Shown here piece by piece: positions 13,358-20,362 of a stretch of 29,808 bases of DNA. Below the pieces are notes generated by a model that ran no database searches, was not told the DNA's origin, and was given only the letters and a program-made list of their open reading frames with translations. Both the position numbers and the translations under genes were made by a program. Numbering within the stretch: the stretch's first letter is position 1; the number at the start of each line of letters is the position of its first letter. Location of the stretch: IMG/VR virus record IMGVR_UViG_3300006847_000306, positions 1 through 29,808 of that record, one strand, 5' to 3'. This DNA comes from a virus.

Positions 13358-14323
13358 ATGTCTGCCACAAGTGGGAGGCGAAGTCAACCTGCCTGCGAAC
13401 CTGCCAGCGAGTACGCCAACGACCCGATCCCGCTGATCATCCCCGCCTACGGCATCTCACTGCTGGCGGGCGCGCCCAATGTCGGCAAGACAGCGCTGCT
13501 GGCTGGCCTGGCGCGCAACTTCCGCGACCATCGGGCGATCTTCGGGCACCAGCCCTGTCAGCTGCCGGCGATCGGCGTCATCAACGCTGACCGCAGCTGG
13601 GCGCGCGGCACCGGCGAGTGGTTCAAGCGCGTCGGCTTCGCTGACGTCCGCTACTACTCGATGGCCGACGATCGGAACTTCGACCCCAAGAGCCTGCGCC
13701 GCAAATTCGAGCGGGCGCAGCGGCTGGCCGAGTTCATCCACAAGCTGCAGCTGCCGGCCGAGAGCCTGATCCTGGTCGACCCCATCAGTCTCTTCCTGGG
13801 TGGGAACCTGCTCGACTACGACAGCTGCGCGGTGGCCTGCCATGAGATCCGCGCCATGCTCAACACCAGCAAGTACCACATGATCGCGACCGCGCACTCC
13901 AGCAAGCTGAAGGCGGACAAGAAGGACCGCTACGTCCGGCTGCAGGACCAGATCCTCGGCTCCACGGCGATCTTCGGCTTCAGTGATACCCAGATGTATC
14001 TGGCGGCGCCGGAAGAAACCAACAAGACCTACTACACCTTCGTCTGGCACTCGCACCTCGCCCCGCCGGAGTTCTTCTTCCTGGAGCGGGACGAGCAGGG
14101 GCTGTTCGTCCCCTACTCGGGGGCTGACGAGGGCAACTGCACGCGGCTGCTGGCGCTGTTCCCCGACGACGGGACGACCATCACCTTCGCCGCGCTCGTC
14201 GAGCTGGCCGAAGCCATCCCGCTGTCGCGCGCCACGGTCGCTCGCGTGCTCGAAACCCTGCGTGAGCGCGAGCGCATCGAGAAGTCGAAGCACGGCATCT
14301 ACCGGCTGAAGACCCTCCACTAG
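13358..14323 (+). CDS. RepA/AAA_25-type replicative helicase-like ATPase
   Basis: 321 residues. Walker A is GAPNVGKT (38-45). LILVDPISLFLG (137-148) is the Walker B strand with Asp141. MIATAHSSK (175-183) matches the sensor His of RecA-fold helicases such as RepA of plasmid RSF1010. The C-terminus (276-318) forms a winged helix: LVELAEAIPLSRATVARVLE, then a basic IEKSKHGIYRLK wing. This architecture is known from phage and plasmid RepA/AAA_25 proteins that open or load at the origin; the wHTH may bind origin DNA. It is the only plus-strand gene between 11.7 and 21.6 kb and is flanked by non-coding gaps with hairpins and GTAC-rich DNA. Confidence 0.87.
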   Translation: MSATSGRRSQPACEPASEYANDPIPLIIPAYGISLLAGAPNVGKTALLAGLARNFRDHRAIFGHQPCQLPAIGVINADRSWARGTGEWFKRVGFADVRYYSMADDRNFDPKSLRRKFERAQRLAEFIHKLQLPAESLILVDPISLFLGGNLLDYDSCAVACHEIRAMLNTSKYHMIATAHSSKLKADKKDRYVRLQDQILGSTAIFGFSDTQMYLAAPEETNKTYYTFVWHSHLAPPEFFFLERDEQGLFVPYSGADEGNCTRLLALFPDDGTTITFAALVELAEAIPLSRATVARVLETLRERERIEKSKHGIYRLKTLH

Positions 14324-14474
14324 TACGGCTGGTGCGGCTCCACTGGTACCCGAGGCTGCGAGCGAGTACGCGAAGACCGCTGGGGGGGTGATCTGTGAGA
14401 CTTTCCCCCCTAACCCCTATGTACAGTACAAGATAGAAAAATCTCAGCTCAGCAGCAGTTTTTGATACTTTCCC

Positions 14475-14511
14475 CAGAATCTCAATATCGTCTCAGGGGG
14501 TCGAGATTCTG
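14475..14511. repeat. Inverted repeat in low-GC gap after the RepA-like gene
   Basis: CAGAATCTC (14475-14483) and GAGATTCTG (14503-14511) are perfect 9-bp arms 19 bases apart. The 266-base gap (14324-14589) is unusually AT-rich for the window, has several ATCTCA words, and five or six GTAC words. A GGGGGGG...CCCCCC pair (14382 onward, then ~14405) lies at the convergent gene ends and could aid termination. Confidence 0.65.
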
Positions 14512-14589
14512 TAAGTCGTACACTGCATTGGACTTAGCCTCTAAATCTCACAAAAACCACCTATATGGCATCGGCTCCTACGGCAGCTG

Positions 14590-15102
14590 CTACGGCAGCC
14601 CCGTGGTGTGCTCCAGCGGGCCGCCATACCCATGCACCCGGCAGCTGGGTACCCAGCCCTTCTCAGGGCAGCTGCAGTCACCGTCGATCGCCAGGTTGAC
14701 CTCGTCGCTGCTCCGGTTGTCCTTGTCGATGAAGAAGCCGCCGGCAGCGCGCCGCATCTCCATCCGCTGGCGCTTGGTCGGGCGGGTATCGGACGGCTCC
14801 TCCCGCAGGTACCCGCCTGGGTGAATCGGGTAGGCGACGATGCCCACCGCGTAGGTCGAGCGGCAGAACGGGCAGCGCAGCCGCTGGGTGACCGGATTGA
14901 AGACCATGTCGCGGATGCTCGGCGAGCGCGGCTTCTCTGCCGCCAGCGCACGGCGCCGATGGTTGGTGTGGCGCCAGCCAGGATGGCGCCGCGCGTCGTG
15001 CATGGTGAAGAGCAGCTCCCCGCAGCTGGGACACTCGCACTCAAAGCGGTCGAGACGAGCGAAGAAGCGGTTGTTCGGCGGCATCGACGGGACATGCGGC
15101 AT
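14590..15102 (-). CDS. Multi-cysteine zinc-binding protein, unknown
   Basis: 170 residues, with AGGGAGG before the ATG. Cys pairs occur at CECPSC (~22-27), RCPFC (~76-80) and CSCPEKGWVPSC (~142-153), enough for one or two zinc ribbons. Around them are basic segments (RRHPGWRHTNHRRRALAAEK). A nucleic-acid-binding or late-transcription-type Zn-ribbon is possible; no family recognised. It converges on the RepA-like gene across the low-GC gap. Confidence 0.75.
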   Translation of the reverse strand: MPHVPSMPPNNRFFARLDRFECECPSCGELLFTMHDARRHPGWRHTNHRRRALAAEKPRSPSIRDMVFNPVTQRLRCPFCRSTYAVGIVAYPIHPGGYLREEPSDTRPTKRQRMEMRRAAGGFFIDKDNRSSDEVNLAIDGDCSCPEKGWVPSCRVHGYGGPLEHTTGLP

Positions 15103-15160
15103 GGTTCTGTCAACCTCCCTAGGCTGGCAAGATTACAACTTGCGGAGCGGTCGGCCGCAG

Positions 15161-15248
15161 GTACTGCTGGTACTGCTGGTACGGGGTACAGGTGCCCGCT
15201 GCTGGTACGGGGTACTAGCGCCCGCTGCTGGTACTGCTGGTACGGTCC
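15161..15248. repeat. GTAC-rich tandem repeats in intergenic DNA
   Basis: Units of 9 bp (GTACTGCTG) at 15161, 15170 and 15231 alternate with two 26-bp units at 15179-15204 and 15205-15230 that share GTACGGGGTAC and GCCCGCTGCTG. The array fills most of the 160-base gap before the Zn-protein gene. Iteron-like binding sites, or the product of slippage, are both possible. Confidence 0.85.
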
Positions 15249-15262
15249 TGCGGTCCAGCGGC

Positions 15263-15472
15263 TCAGAAGCCCAGCAGCACGTCGAGCGCCAGGAGGACGA
15301 CGAAGACGACGCCGGCCACGAGCAGCACGCCGTAGTCGTAGCGGTTGCCGCGCCGGATCTGGGACGGCGTGAGCGGCGAGGGATCGATCAGCCGGTCGCG
15401 GCTGTCGATGTACTCGCGGACGCCGCCGACGAGCAGCAGGCCGGCGATGGTGACGAGAATCAGGATGATCAT
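15263..15472 (-). CDS. Small two-helix membrane protein
   Basis: 69 residues from the ATG at 15472, overlapping the previous stop (ATGA). Two hydrophobic spans are clear: MIILILVTIAGLLLVGG (1-17) and VLLVAGVVFVVLLALDVLLG (about 49-68), with a charged linker REYIDSRDRLIDPS between. Two-span proteins of this size in phages are often holins or membrane effectors, but no lysin lies next to it, so its role is open. Confidence 0.75.
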   Translation of the reverse strand: MIILILVTIAGLLLVGGVREYIDSRDRLIDPSPLTPSQIRRGNRYDYGVLLVAGVVFVVLLALDVLLGF

Positions 15473-15702
15473 GGCTGCTCCTTCGCCGGCAGCTGGCGCA
15501 CCGCTGCCGCCCACTCGGCCAGTATCCGAAAGTACTCGACCAGCCGGCGGCGCTCGTCATCCGACAGTGCCGGCTGCTGCGCCAGCTGCGCCGCCAGCTG
15601 CTCGCCCGCCGCGATCGCCTCGGGGGTGTGCGCGTCCATCCATTCGTCGCAGGCCAGGCACTCGCCGTTGTGGTCAGGGCGGAAGACGGGACAGGCGGTC
15701 AC
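15469..15702 (-). CDS. Small Cys-containing helical protein, unknown
   Basis: 77 residues from a GTG at 15702 with AAGGAGGA ahead of it; the frame runs further to 15774 but the GTG overlaps the upstream stop (GTGA) and fits better. The N-terminus has Cys at CPVF and CLACDEW, a possible metal site. A long helix follows (SDDERRRLVEYFRILAEWAA). Part of a tight four-gene run (15263-16087). Confidence 0.65.
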   Translation of the reverse strand: MTACPVFRPDHNGECLACDEWMDAHTPEAIAAGEQLAAQLAQQPALSDDERRRLVEYFRILAEWAAAVRQLPAKEQP

Positions 15703-15890
15703 AACTCCTCCTTCGCCGACCGGGACCACTCGGCGCTCTCCAGGTCGACCACGGGTTCGTCGTCGGGTATCCACAGGCCGGTCACTTCAGCGTAGTCACT
15801 GGTAGTCGGGGCACCCATGCGGACGATGCGCTCGCCCTTGCCCTCCTCGATGAGCGACACCAGCTGCGCGTACAGATCCTTGACCGTCAT
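15699..15890 (-). CDS. Small acidic protein, unknown
   Basis: 63 residues; the start overlaps the upstream stop by four bases (ATGA). The helix MTVKDLYAQLVSLIEEGKGERIV is followed by a beta/acidic segment (GLWIPDDEPVVDLESAEW). The pattern is shared by many small phage proteins that follow a VKDL..L...G..d layout; no function is known to me. Confidence 0.65.
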   Translation of the reverse strand: MTVKDLYAQLVSLIEEGKGERIVRMGAPTTSDYAEVTGLWIPDDEPVVDLESAEWSRSAKEEL

Positions 15891-16087
15891 GGCTGCAGCC
15901 CCTCGTTCATCAGCCGGTTCAGCAGCTGCAGCGCCGAGCGGTTCGCCTCGATGGCGCTGACCAGCGCCGCGTCATGATGGTTGAAGGCGAGCTGCATCGC
16001 CCCGTGGGCGGCGCGTATCTCCTGCAACACCTCGGCGTGGCTGTCGAGGATGCGGTGAATCTCGATGCGGATGTCGTGCTCGTTCAT
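15887..16087 (-). CDS. Small helical protein, unknown
   Basis: 66 residues, nearly all helix (IRIEIHRILDSHAEVLQEIR, AALVSAIEANRSALQLLNRL), a likely short coiled coil. It is the first gene of the 15263-16087 run. An operator-like site sits 35 bases upstream of its start (16122-16138), suggesting that this run is under phage-repressor control. Confidence 0.65.
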   Translation of the reverse strand: MNEHDIRIEIHRILDSHAEVLQEIRAAHGAMQLAFNHHDAALVSAIEANRSALQLLNRLMNEGLQP

Positions 16088-16121
16088 GGCGTGCGCTCGC
16101 TCCTCCAGGCTTCCAGGCCTC

Positions 16122-16138
16122 TATCACAGATTGTTATT
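16122..16138. promoter_or_regulatory. Degenerate copy of the 17-bp operator-like palindrome
   Basis: TATCACAGATTGTTATT matches the perfect dyad at 10763 at 13 of 17 positions, with its left half intact through TATCACA. It is 35 bases upstream of the 16087 start and overlaps the end of the small basic ORF. AACAATCTGTGATAG on the minus strand offers a possible -10 (GTGATAG). Regulation is inferred. Confidence 0.5.
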
Positions 16139-16291
16139 GTAGCAGCTGCTGCTGCCGCGTAGCAGCTGCGCCAGCTGCGCTCGATAGCGCACCTTGGCGC
16201 GGTGCAGCCGGCGGCGCGTGCGGGTCTGCTGCTCACTGACGCGCGGCTTGCCGGCCACGGTCGTCAACAGCCCCTTCCAGTTCATGCTCAT
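16124..16291 (-). CDS. Small basic protein, putative
   Basis: A 55-residue frame from the ATG at 16291, with GGAGCA just ahead of it. It begins MSMNWKGLLTTVAGKPRVSE and continues with an Arg-rich helix (RTRRRLHRAKVRYRAQLAQL), ending in SSSCYNNNL. Basic character suggests nucleic-acid or membrane association. The frame is short and the evidence is the ribosome site, high-GC third positions and lack of any better reading. Confidence 0.5.
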   Translation of the reverse strand: MSMNWKGLLTTVAGKPRVSEQQTRTRRRLHRAKVRYRAQLAQLLRGSSSCYNNNL

Positions 16292-16370
16292 TGCTCCTGC
16301 TCCTCTCCTGCTCTCTGCGCCCAGCTGCCGGCAGCCGCTCCCTCAGCAGCTGCCGGCCGCGAAGCATATG

Positions 16371-16652
16371 CTAGTTCCACATCCGCCGGCCGTCCCGATG
16401 CGCGCCGCTGTGGCCGTGCTCCTCGCGGCACATCACGTTCCCGCCGCTCTCCAGCTGCAAGGTGTCGCCGCAGATCTCCACTGGTTCGACCGGGACGTGC
16501 GGCGAGATGGTCAGCCACTGCCCCTCGACGTCGCGGCAGGTGTTCTTCGCCACCTTGGTGAAGACCGGCCCAGCCGGCGCGCCGCCAGCGGCGACGACGC
16601 GGAAGCGCTCGCCCTTGAGCAGCGCGCTGAAGGTCAGTACGGTGGCGCTCAC
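16371..16652 (-). CDS. Small beta-rich protein, unknown
   Basis: 93 residues with a GTG start overlapping the upstream stop (GTGA). It is largely beta (LLKGERFRVVAAGG, FTKVAKNTCRDVEGQWLTIS), and ends in a His/Arg-rich tail (CREEHGHSGAHRDGRRMWN). A small conserved-looking motif VFTKV...N resembles phage proteins of the lineage that I cannot name. Coupled to the 17314 gene. Confidence 0.65.
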   Translation of the reverse strand: MSATVLTFSALLKGERFRVVAAGGAPAGPVFTKVAKNTCRDVEGQWLTISPHVPVEPVEICGDTLQLESGGNVMCREEHGHSGAHRDGRRMWN

Positions 16653-17314
16653 GATGCCTCCTCCTCGCTCCCTGCCGGCAGCTGCAGCCGCTCCTCGCCC
16701 TCGCGCATGGAGGCTGCCGGCAGCGCTTCCTGCGCCGGCTTGCCCTCCTCGACCCAGACGTGAATCAGCTGGTTGATCCGGTTGACGCCGTCGCCGATGC
16801 TCATCCAGTCCCAGCCCAGCCCGCTCGTGACCTGCTGCCGCTGGCCCCGCGCAATGACGACGCCCTTGCAGCCCATCACCTCCGCCAACCTCCCGCAGTA
16901 CTCGCCGAAGCTCCGCACGTAGCCCCGCGCCTCGCGCAGCTTCTCCAGCCCCTTCTCGACCTTCTCAAGGGTCTTCTGCATCCGCCGCACGCGGCGCAGG
17001 TCCAGCCGGAAGACGTCGTGATACTCGGTGCCGAAGCCATACACGGGGCCGCTCTCGCCCGCGTTCTCGTCCGCCCGCTGCCGGCTGCGCGCATCCCCCT
17101 GGCAGCTGGCACGCAGCCCCGACCACAGCAGCCCGTCGCTGTAGTCGTCGTCGACGCCCTGCGGCGTCCACTGGCTGTGCTCGTACTTCTGCGTCACGAA
17201 GCGCCCGCGCAGGTGGAAGTACTCGCCGTTGTAGCCGTCGCGATCGCGCTCCTCCCAGACGTAGAGATACAGGTCTTGCTTCGCGTCGCCGCTCGTTCGC
17301 TTGCTCTTGGTCAT
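16649..17314 (-). CDS. Hypothetical phage protein, 221 residues
   Basis: From the ATG at 17314, with GAAGGGAGCG ahead; the open frame to 17431 is rejected. The N-terminal half is beta-rich (DLYLYVWEERDRDGYNGEYF), the centre a long basic helix (RVRRMQKTLEKVEKGLEKLR), then GRLAEVMGCKGVVIARGQRQ and an acidic end (LPAGSEEEAS). No catalytic motif is seen and no family recognised. A coiled-coil contact via 130-165 is likely. Confidence 0.7.
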   Translation of the reverse strand: MTKSKRTSGDAKQDLYLYVWEERDRDGYNGEYFHLRGRFVTQKYEHSQWTPQGVDDDYSDGLLWSGLRASCQGDARSRQRADENAGESGPVYGFGTEYHDVFRLDLRRVRRMQKTLEKVEKGLEKLREARGYVRSFGEYCGRLAEVMGCKGVVIARGQRQQVTSGLGWDWMSIGDGVNRINQLIHVWVEEGKPAQEALPAASMREGEERLQLPAGSEEEAS

Positions 17315-17344
17315 CGCTCGCTCCCTTCGTTGTCGTTGTTGGCT

Positions 17345-17376
17345 TGCATATGCATTAGACGTCGAAGCATATGCTT
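17345..17376. repeat. Two GCATATGC palindromes upstream of the 17314 gene
   Basis: TGCATATGCA at 17345-17354 and AAGCATATGCTT at 17365-17376 are perfect palindromes 20 bases apart. A third (AAGCATATGCT, 16362-16372) lies at the end of the downstream gene. They fall outside coding sequence in an otherwise GC-rich area. Confidence 0.6.
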
Positions 17377-17411
17377 TGGTTCCATCGCTGCCGAGGCTCG
17401 CCGCCGGCCGG

Positions 17412-17660
17412 CTACATTGGTACGCCCGCATCCGCGTCGCCTGCCGCCGGCCTGCCGTCCAGGTACTCGCTCAGGCCAGCCACCAGCGCACGGCACTGAG
17501 CCGGGGACAACTCCAGACGCAGGTGTGCGGAAGCCTTCTCCAGGCGGCCGGCGTACGCCTTCGCCGGGTAGATGGTCAGGATCAACCGAGTGCCGGCCTC
17601 GCACGGCAGTGTGGTGATCGTCACGCGCCGGCCGAGGCTGTCGTGTGTCGTCGTCGTCAT
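17412..17660 (-). CDS. Small protein, unknown
   Basis: 82 residues, starting MTTTTHDSLGRRVTITTLPC, with GGAGCAACGACC before the ATG. Beta-rich N-terminus (VTITTLPCEAGTRLILTIYP), then a helix (LSPAQCRALVAGLSEYLDG). The pattern resembles small phage proteins of strand-strand-helix form. Its start region is almost the same as that of 12181 and 18691. Confidence 0.65.
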   Translation of the reverse strand: MTTTTHDSLGRRVTITTLPCEAGTRLILTIYPAKAYAGRLEKASAHLRLELSPAQCRALVAGLSEYLDGRPAAGDADAGVPM

Positions 17661-17723
17661 GGTCGTTGCTCCGCTCCCCTGCAGCTGCCGGCGGTCGGCC
17701 CGCCCAGCCCGCCAGCAGCTGCT

Positions 17724-17739
17724 GCCGGCAGCTGCCGGC
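17724..17739. repeat. 16-bp palindrome GCCGGCAGCTGCCGGC
   Basis: A perfect dyad containing two overlapping copies of the dispersed 12-mer GCAGCTGCCGGC. It lies in the 88-base gap 10 bases beyond the stop of the 17749 gene and could fold, but no T-run follows. A further 12-mer copy is at 17681. Confidence 0.8.
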
Positions 17740-17748
17740 GCTCCCGCG

Positions 17749-17949
17749 TTACCGGTCGTCGTCGCCCTCCGGCGCGCCGTTCAGGGCGTCGTACCGCCGC
17801 GCCCAGCGCTCCATGCCCGCCTCGTGGCGCGCTGGCCAGCGGCCCGCCGTCCAGGCCTGCGCGTGGTTCGCCTTCGCCTGCTGCAGGCGTCGCCCGTGTT
17901 CGCGCCGGCAGCGCTTGCACTCGCACGTTGCCGAGTAGCTGTGCTTCAT
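17749..17949 (-). CDS. Small Cys/Arg-rich protein, unknown
   Basis: 66 residues, with GGGAGGGGTGAGCG before the ATG. CECKRCRREHGRR gives three Cys plus His, a possible zinc site of HNH or ribbon-like type but too short for a nuclease. The rest is Trp/Arg-rich (WTAGRWPARHEAGMERWARR). It sits between the Zn-finger gene and the 17660 gene. Confidence 0.6.
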   Translation of the reverse strand: MKHSYSATCECKRCRREHGRRLQQAKANHAQAWTAGRWPARHEAGMERWARRYDALNGAPEGDDDR

Positions 17950-18040
17950 CGCTCACCCCTCCCCCTCCCCTGCAGGCGCCCCTTCGGATACGCGCCCCGG
18001 TGGGTTACAGGCCAGCCCCGGCCGGCTGGCCTGCCGTCCC

Positions 18041-18691
18041 CTACAGCAGGTCGTCGTCGTCGAAGGGCTGGACTGCCGGCGTGCGGCTGATCGTCGCTCT
18101 CAGGGCCGCCTGACGCGCCGCCGGGGCGGTCTGGGCCTTGGCAGCTGCGGCCTCCGTCTGGCGGATCACCGCTGGCAGCCCCTGCCAGTCGTTCCAGCCG
18201 GGAACCTGCCAGTCGGGCACGCGGGCCGGCGCCTCGACGACAGCCGGCGCCTCGACGTCGACCGCGACAGCCGGCGCCTCGACCGCTGCCGGCGGCTGCT
18301 GGCGCGGTTCGAGGTCGGCCAGCACGACCGGCCGCGCCATCAGGCCGGCGAAGGTCTGCGCGATGCTCCCGGCCATGGCCGCTGACATCAGCGCCTTGTC
18401 GTCGACCGCTGCAGCTGCCGGCGCGACCGCGACCGCGACCGGGACAGCCGCCACGGGCGCCACCGGGGCAGCTGCCGGCGCCGCCACGTAGTCAGCCGGC
18501 GCCGACGTCGACAGCGTCGACGCAGGCGGGACGTAGCTGCAGGCGTCGGCTAGGTGATAGGTCCGGCCGGGGCCGCCAAACCGGATCGACTGGCCGACGG
18601 TGATCGGCCCCTTGCAGCGCTTGCAGGTGCCGGCGAAGCGGGCGGTAATGGTCCGAAAGGCGGGGGCGGTCGTCGTCGTCGTCGTTGCCAT
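18041..18691 (-). CDS. Zn-finger protein with Ala/Pro/Val linker and acidic tip
   Basis: 216 residues, with GCAGGAGACAACGACC before the ATG. Residues ~17-51 (ITARFAGTCKRCKGPITVGQ, then GRTYHLADAC) hold a C-x2-C...H...C finger, a form seen at the start of phage DNA-binding or replication proteins. A long Ala/Val/Pro linker follows, and the C-terminus ends FDDDDLL, resembling the acidic tip of bacterial SSB. Protein-partner recruitment to ssDNA by that tail is inferred. The linker DNA contains three copies of GCCGGCGCCTCGAC and two of the dispersed 12-mer. Confidence 0.7.
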   Translation of the reverse strand: MATTTTTTAPAFRTITARFAGTCKRCKGPITVGQSIRFGGPGRTYHLADACSYVPPASTLSTSAPADYVAAPAAAPVAPVAAVPVAVAVAPAAAAVDDKALMSAAMAGSIAQTFAGLMARPVVLADLEPRQQPPAAVEAPAVAVDVEAPAVVEAPARVPDWQVPGWNDWQGLPAVIRQTEAAAAKAQTAPAARQAALRATISRTPAVQPFDDDDLL

Positions 18692-18774
18692 GGTCGTTGT
18701 CTCCTGCGTCGTCGTCGTTGAAGGGCGGGGCTGCCGGCGTCATGCCAGCAGCCCCAGAGGGGCCGCCAGGGCGC

Positions 18775-19815
18775 CTAGACCGCGCCCAGCAGCTGCCGCG
18801 CCTCAGCGAAGGCTGCGGCCTTCACCTCGGCATTGCCGCCGAACAGGGCGGACTCGAACGCGTTCTGGCGGCCGGCGTCGCTCTTCGCCTCAGCCGGCCG
18901 AACGTGGTCGAAGTACTCGCTCACGGCGTTCACCGTGGCCCAGAGGCTGGCGCTGCCGTCGCGGGTGTCGACCAGCTGGTTCGCCATGGCCGCGCCCCGG
19001 CCGGCGTGAACCAACCGCGCCACGGTCTCACGCCGCGCCTGAATCACCGGGGCCACGGTCGCGGCCTTCGCGTCAGTGTTCGGGATGACGCTGTCGATGT
19101 AGGCGACGATCTGCTGGGCGCTGAGCCGCTTGGCGGCCATGCCGGCGAAGGTGTCGCCGGTCGTCTTCAGCGCCTCCATCAGCTTGCGGACAATGCCGGC
19201 GGCCTCGTCGAGCCGCGCCGACGCGCTCGCGGTGTGGCGAATGCTGATCCACGCCTTGCGGCCGTTGGTCGCCATGTTCAGGGTGTTCTGGCAGACGACG
19301 CGCACCGACGTGCCCAGCCCCTGCACCGACATGTTGCCGTCGTGGCCCCAGTGCAGCAGGAAGTACCCGCGCACGTCGTCGCCCGCCACCGGCGTGATCG
19401 TCGCGTCCGCGAGCCGCATGAGCATCCAGCAGCGTTCGCCCTGCCCCAGCACGCCGGCCACAGCCGGGACGCAGCCGAACTCCTCCGCCAGCACCCGCAG
19501 GATCGAGACGTTTTCCTCGTTCTGGGTGTGGGTGTAGCCGTCGCCGACGGGGCCGAAGACAGCCGCGACGGTGCCATCCGCCGCGAAGCGGACGCTGATC
19601 TTGTGGCCGCGCACCTCGGTGCCGTCGGGGAGGTGCATCGGGACGCTGCCCACCTGATACCGCATCTGGGCCGCGTCGAGCGCCACGTCCACGTAGGTGG
19701 CGGGCGTGGCCTCCCGCATCAGCTTCAGCACGTTGTTGCCGAGGTTGTGCCACGCCGGCCCGTCGATGTAGGCCATAGCGACGGTGTTGTTGAGGGTCGC
19801 GAGATTGTGTGCCAT
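18775..19815 (-). CDS. DUF932-type phage/plasmid-like protein
   Basis: 346 residues, near the usual length. PAWHNLGNNV (~20-29) matches the family start; further conserved segments are FGPVGDGYTHTQNEENVSIL, GERCWMLMRL, DDVRGYFLLHWGHDGNMSV, VRVVCQNTLNMA and WISIRHTASASARL. The family (TIGR03299/PF06067) is common in phages and plasmids; its role is not settled. A GGAG site lies before the ATG. It is the most upstream gene of the minus run 17412-19815 and its promoter must lie in the repeat-rich gap. Confidence 0.88.
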   Translation of the reverse strand: MAHNLATLNNTVAMAYIDGPAWHNLGNNVLKLMREATPATYVDVALDAAQMRYQVGSVPMHLPDGTEVRGHKISVRFAADGTVAAVFGPVGDGYTHTQNEENVSILRVLAEEFGCVPAVAGVLGQGERCWMLMRLADATITPVAGDDVRGYFLLHWGHDGNMSVQGLGTSVRVVCQNTLNMATNGRKAWISIRHTASASARLDEAAGIVRKLMEALKTTGDTFAGMAAKRLSAQQIVAYIDSVIPNTDAKAATVAPVIQARRETVARLVHAGRGAAMANQLVDTRDGSASLWATVNAVSEYFDHVRPAEAKSDAGRQNAFESALFGGNAEVKAAAFAEARQLLGAV

Positions 19816-20225
19816 GTCGGTAACTCCTGCGAAAGGGCCGACTGCTCAGGCCGGCCGCGGTTGTCGGTTGGTTGCCTCGGGACGAGGTCCAAACGGCTCA
19901 GCTGCAGGCATCGTGCCATCTGGCAACCGGCCAGATTGCCAGCAAACGGCCGCAGCTGCCAGCGAGCCGCCTGCCAGATTGTCTGGAATACCTGCACTTT
20001 AGTCTGCCAAACCATACACTTTCCAGCCGGCCAGCAGCCGCCGGCCGCCGGCTCAGCCCCGCCCACCTGGTTAACATAACCCAGCTTCTCAGACGCGTGG
20101 GCTGTAAGTCGCACCGGCTCAGTAGGTTAGCGGCGCGCTCCGCGACGAAGGTCAGGCGAAACGGCCCGCCGGCCCGCTTCGCCGGCCTCGGCAGCTGGCG
20201 GGGCAGCCGGCCGCCGGCCCCGGCA

Positions 20226-20270
20226 GCTGGCGGGCGCCTCGACGCGGGCGGCTGGCGGGCGCCTCGACGC
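20226..20270. repeat. 20-bp exact direct repeat
   Basis: GCTGGCGGGCGCCTCGACGC occurs at 20226-20245 and again at 20251-20270 without mismatch, five bases apart. The word CGGCAGCTGGCGGG is also repeated at 20190-20203 and 20221-20234. The GGCGCCTCGAC core also recurs within the 18041-18691 gene. Confidence 0.88.
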
Positions 20271-20362
20271 CGCCAGCTGGCGGCCAGCCTGCCAGCAGCT
20301 GGCGGCGGGCGCATTGTCCGCGAGGCCGTAGGGGGGAGAGGCGCGAGCGCCTGCACCCGGTA

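Noticed and set aside
15161-15248. CRISPR array
   Set aside because: Units are 9 and 26 bp without unique spacers, and no cas genes are near; the nuclease at 8896 is a phage recombination type.
15263-15472. Holin with adjacent lysin
   Set aside because: Two spans fit a holin, but no lysin or spanin is next to it and it lies in an early-type run; left as a membrane protein.
14888-15805. 305-residue plus-strand frame
   Set aside because: It crosses several coupled minus-strand genes and the GTAC repeat array; composition is that of a shadow.
17749-17949. HNH endonuclease
   Set aside because: The Cys/His run is too short and the H-N-H core is absent.
18685-20079. 464-residue plus-strand frame over the DUF932 gene
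   Set aside because: His/Arg/Ala-rich shadow of a recognised family member on the minus strand.
19725-20356. Two minus-strand frames in the gene-free block
   Set aside because: Their residues (WQ, PPAAG repeats) are translations of DNA repeat words; no start signal and no domain.
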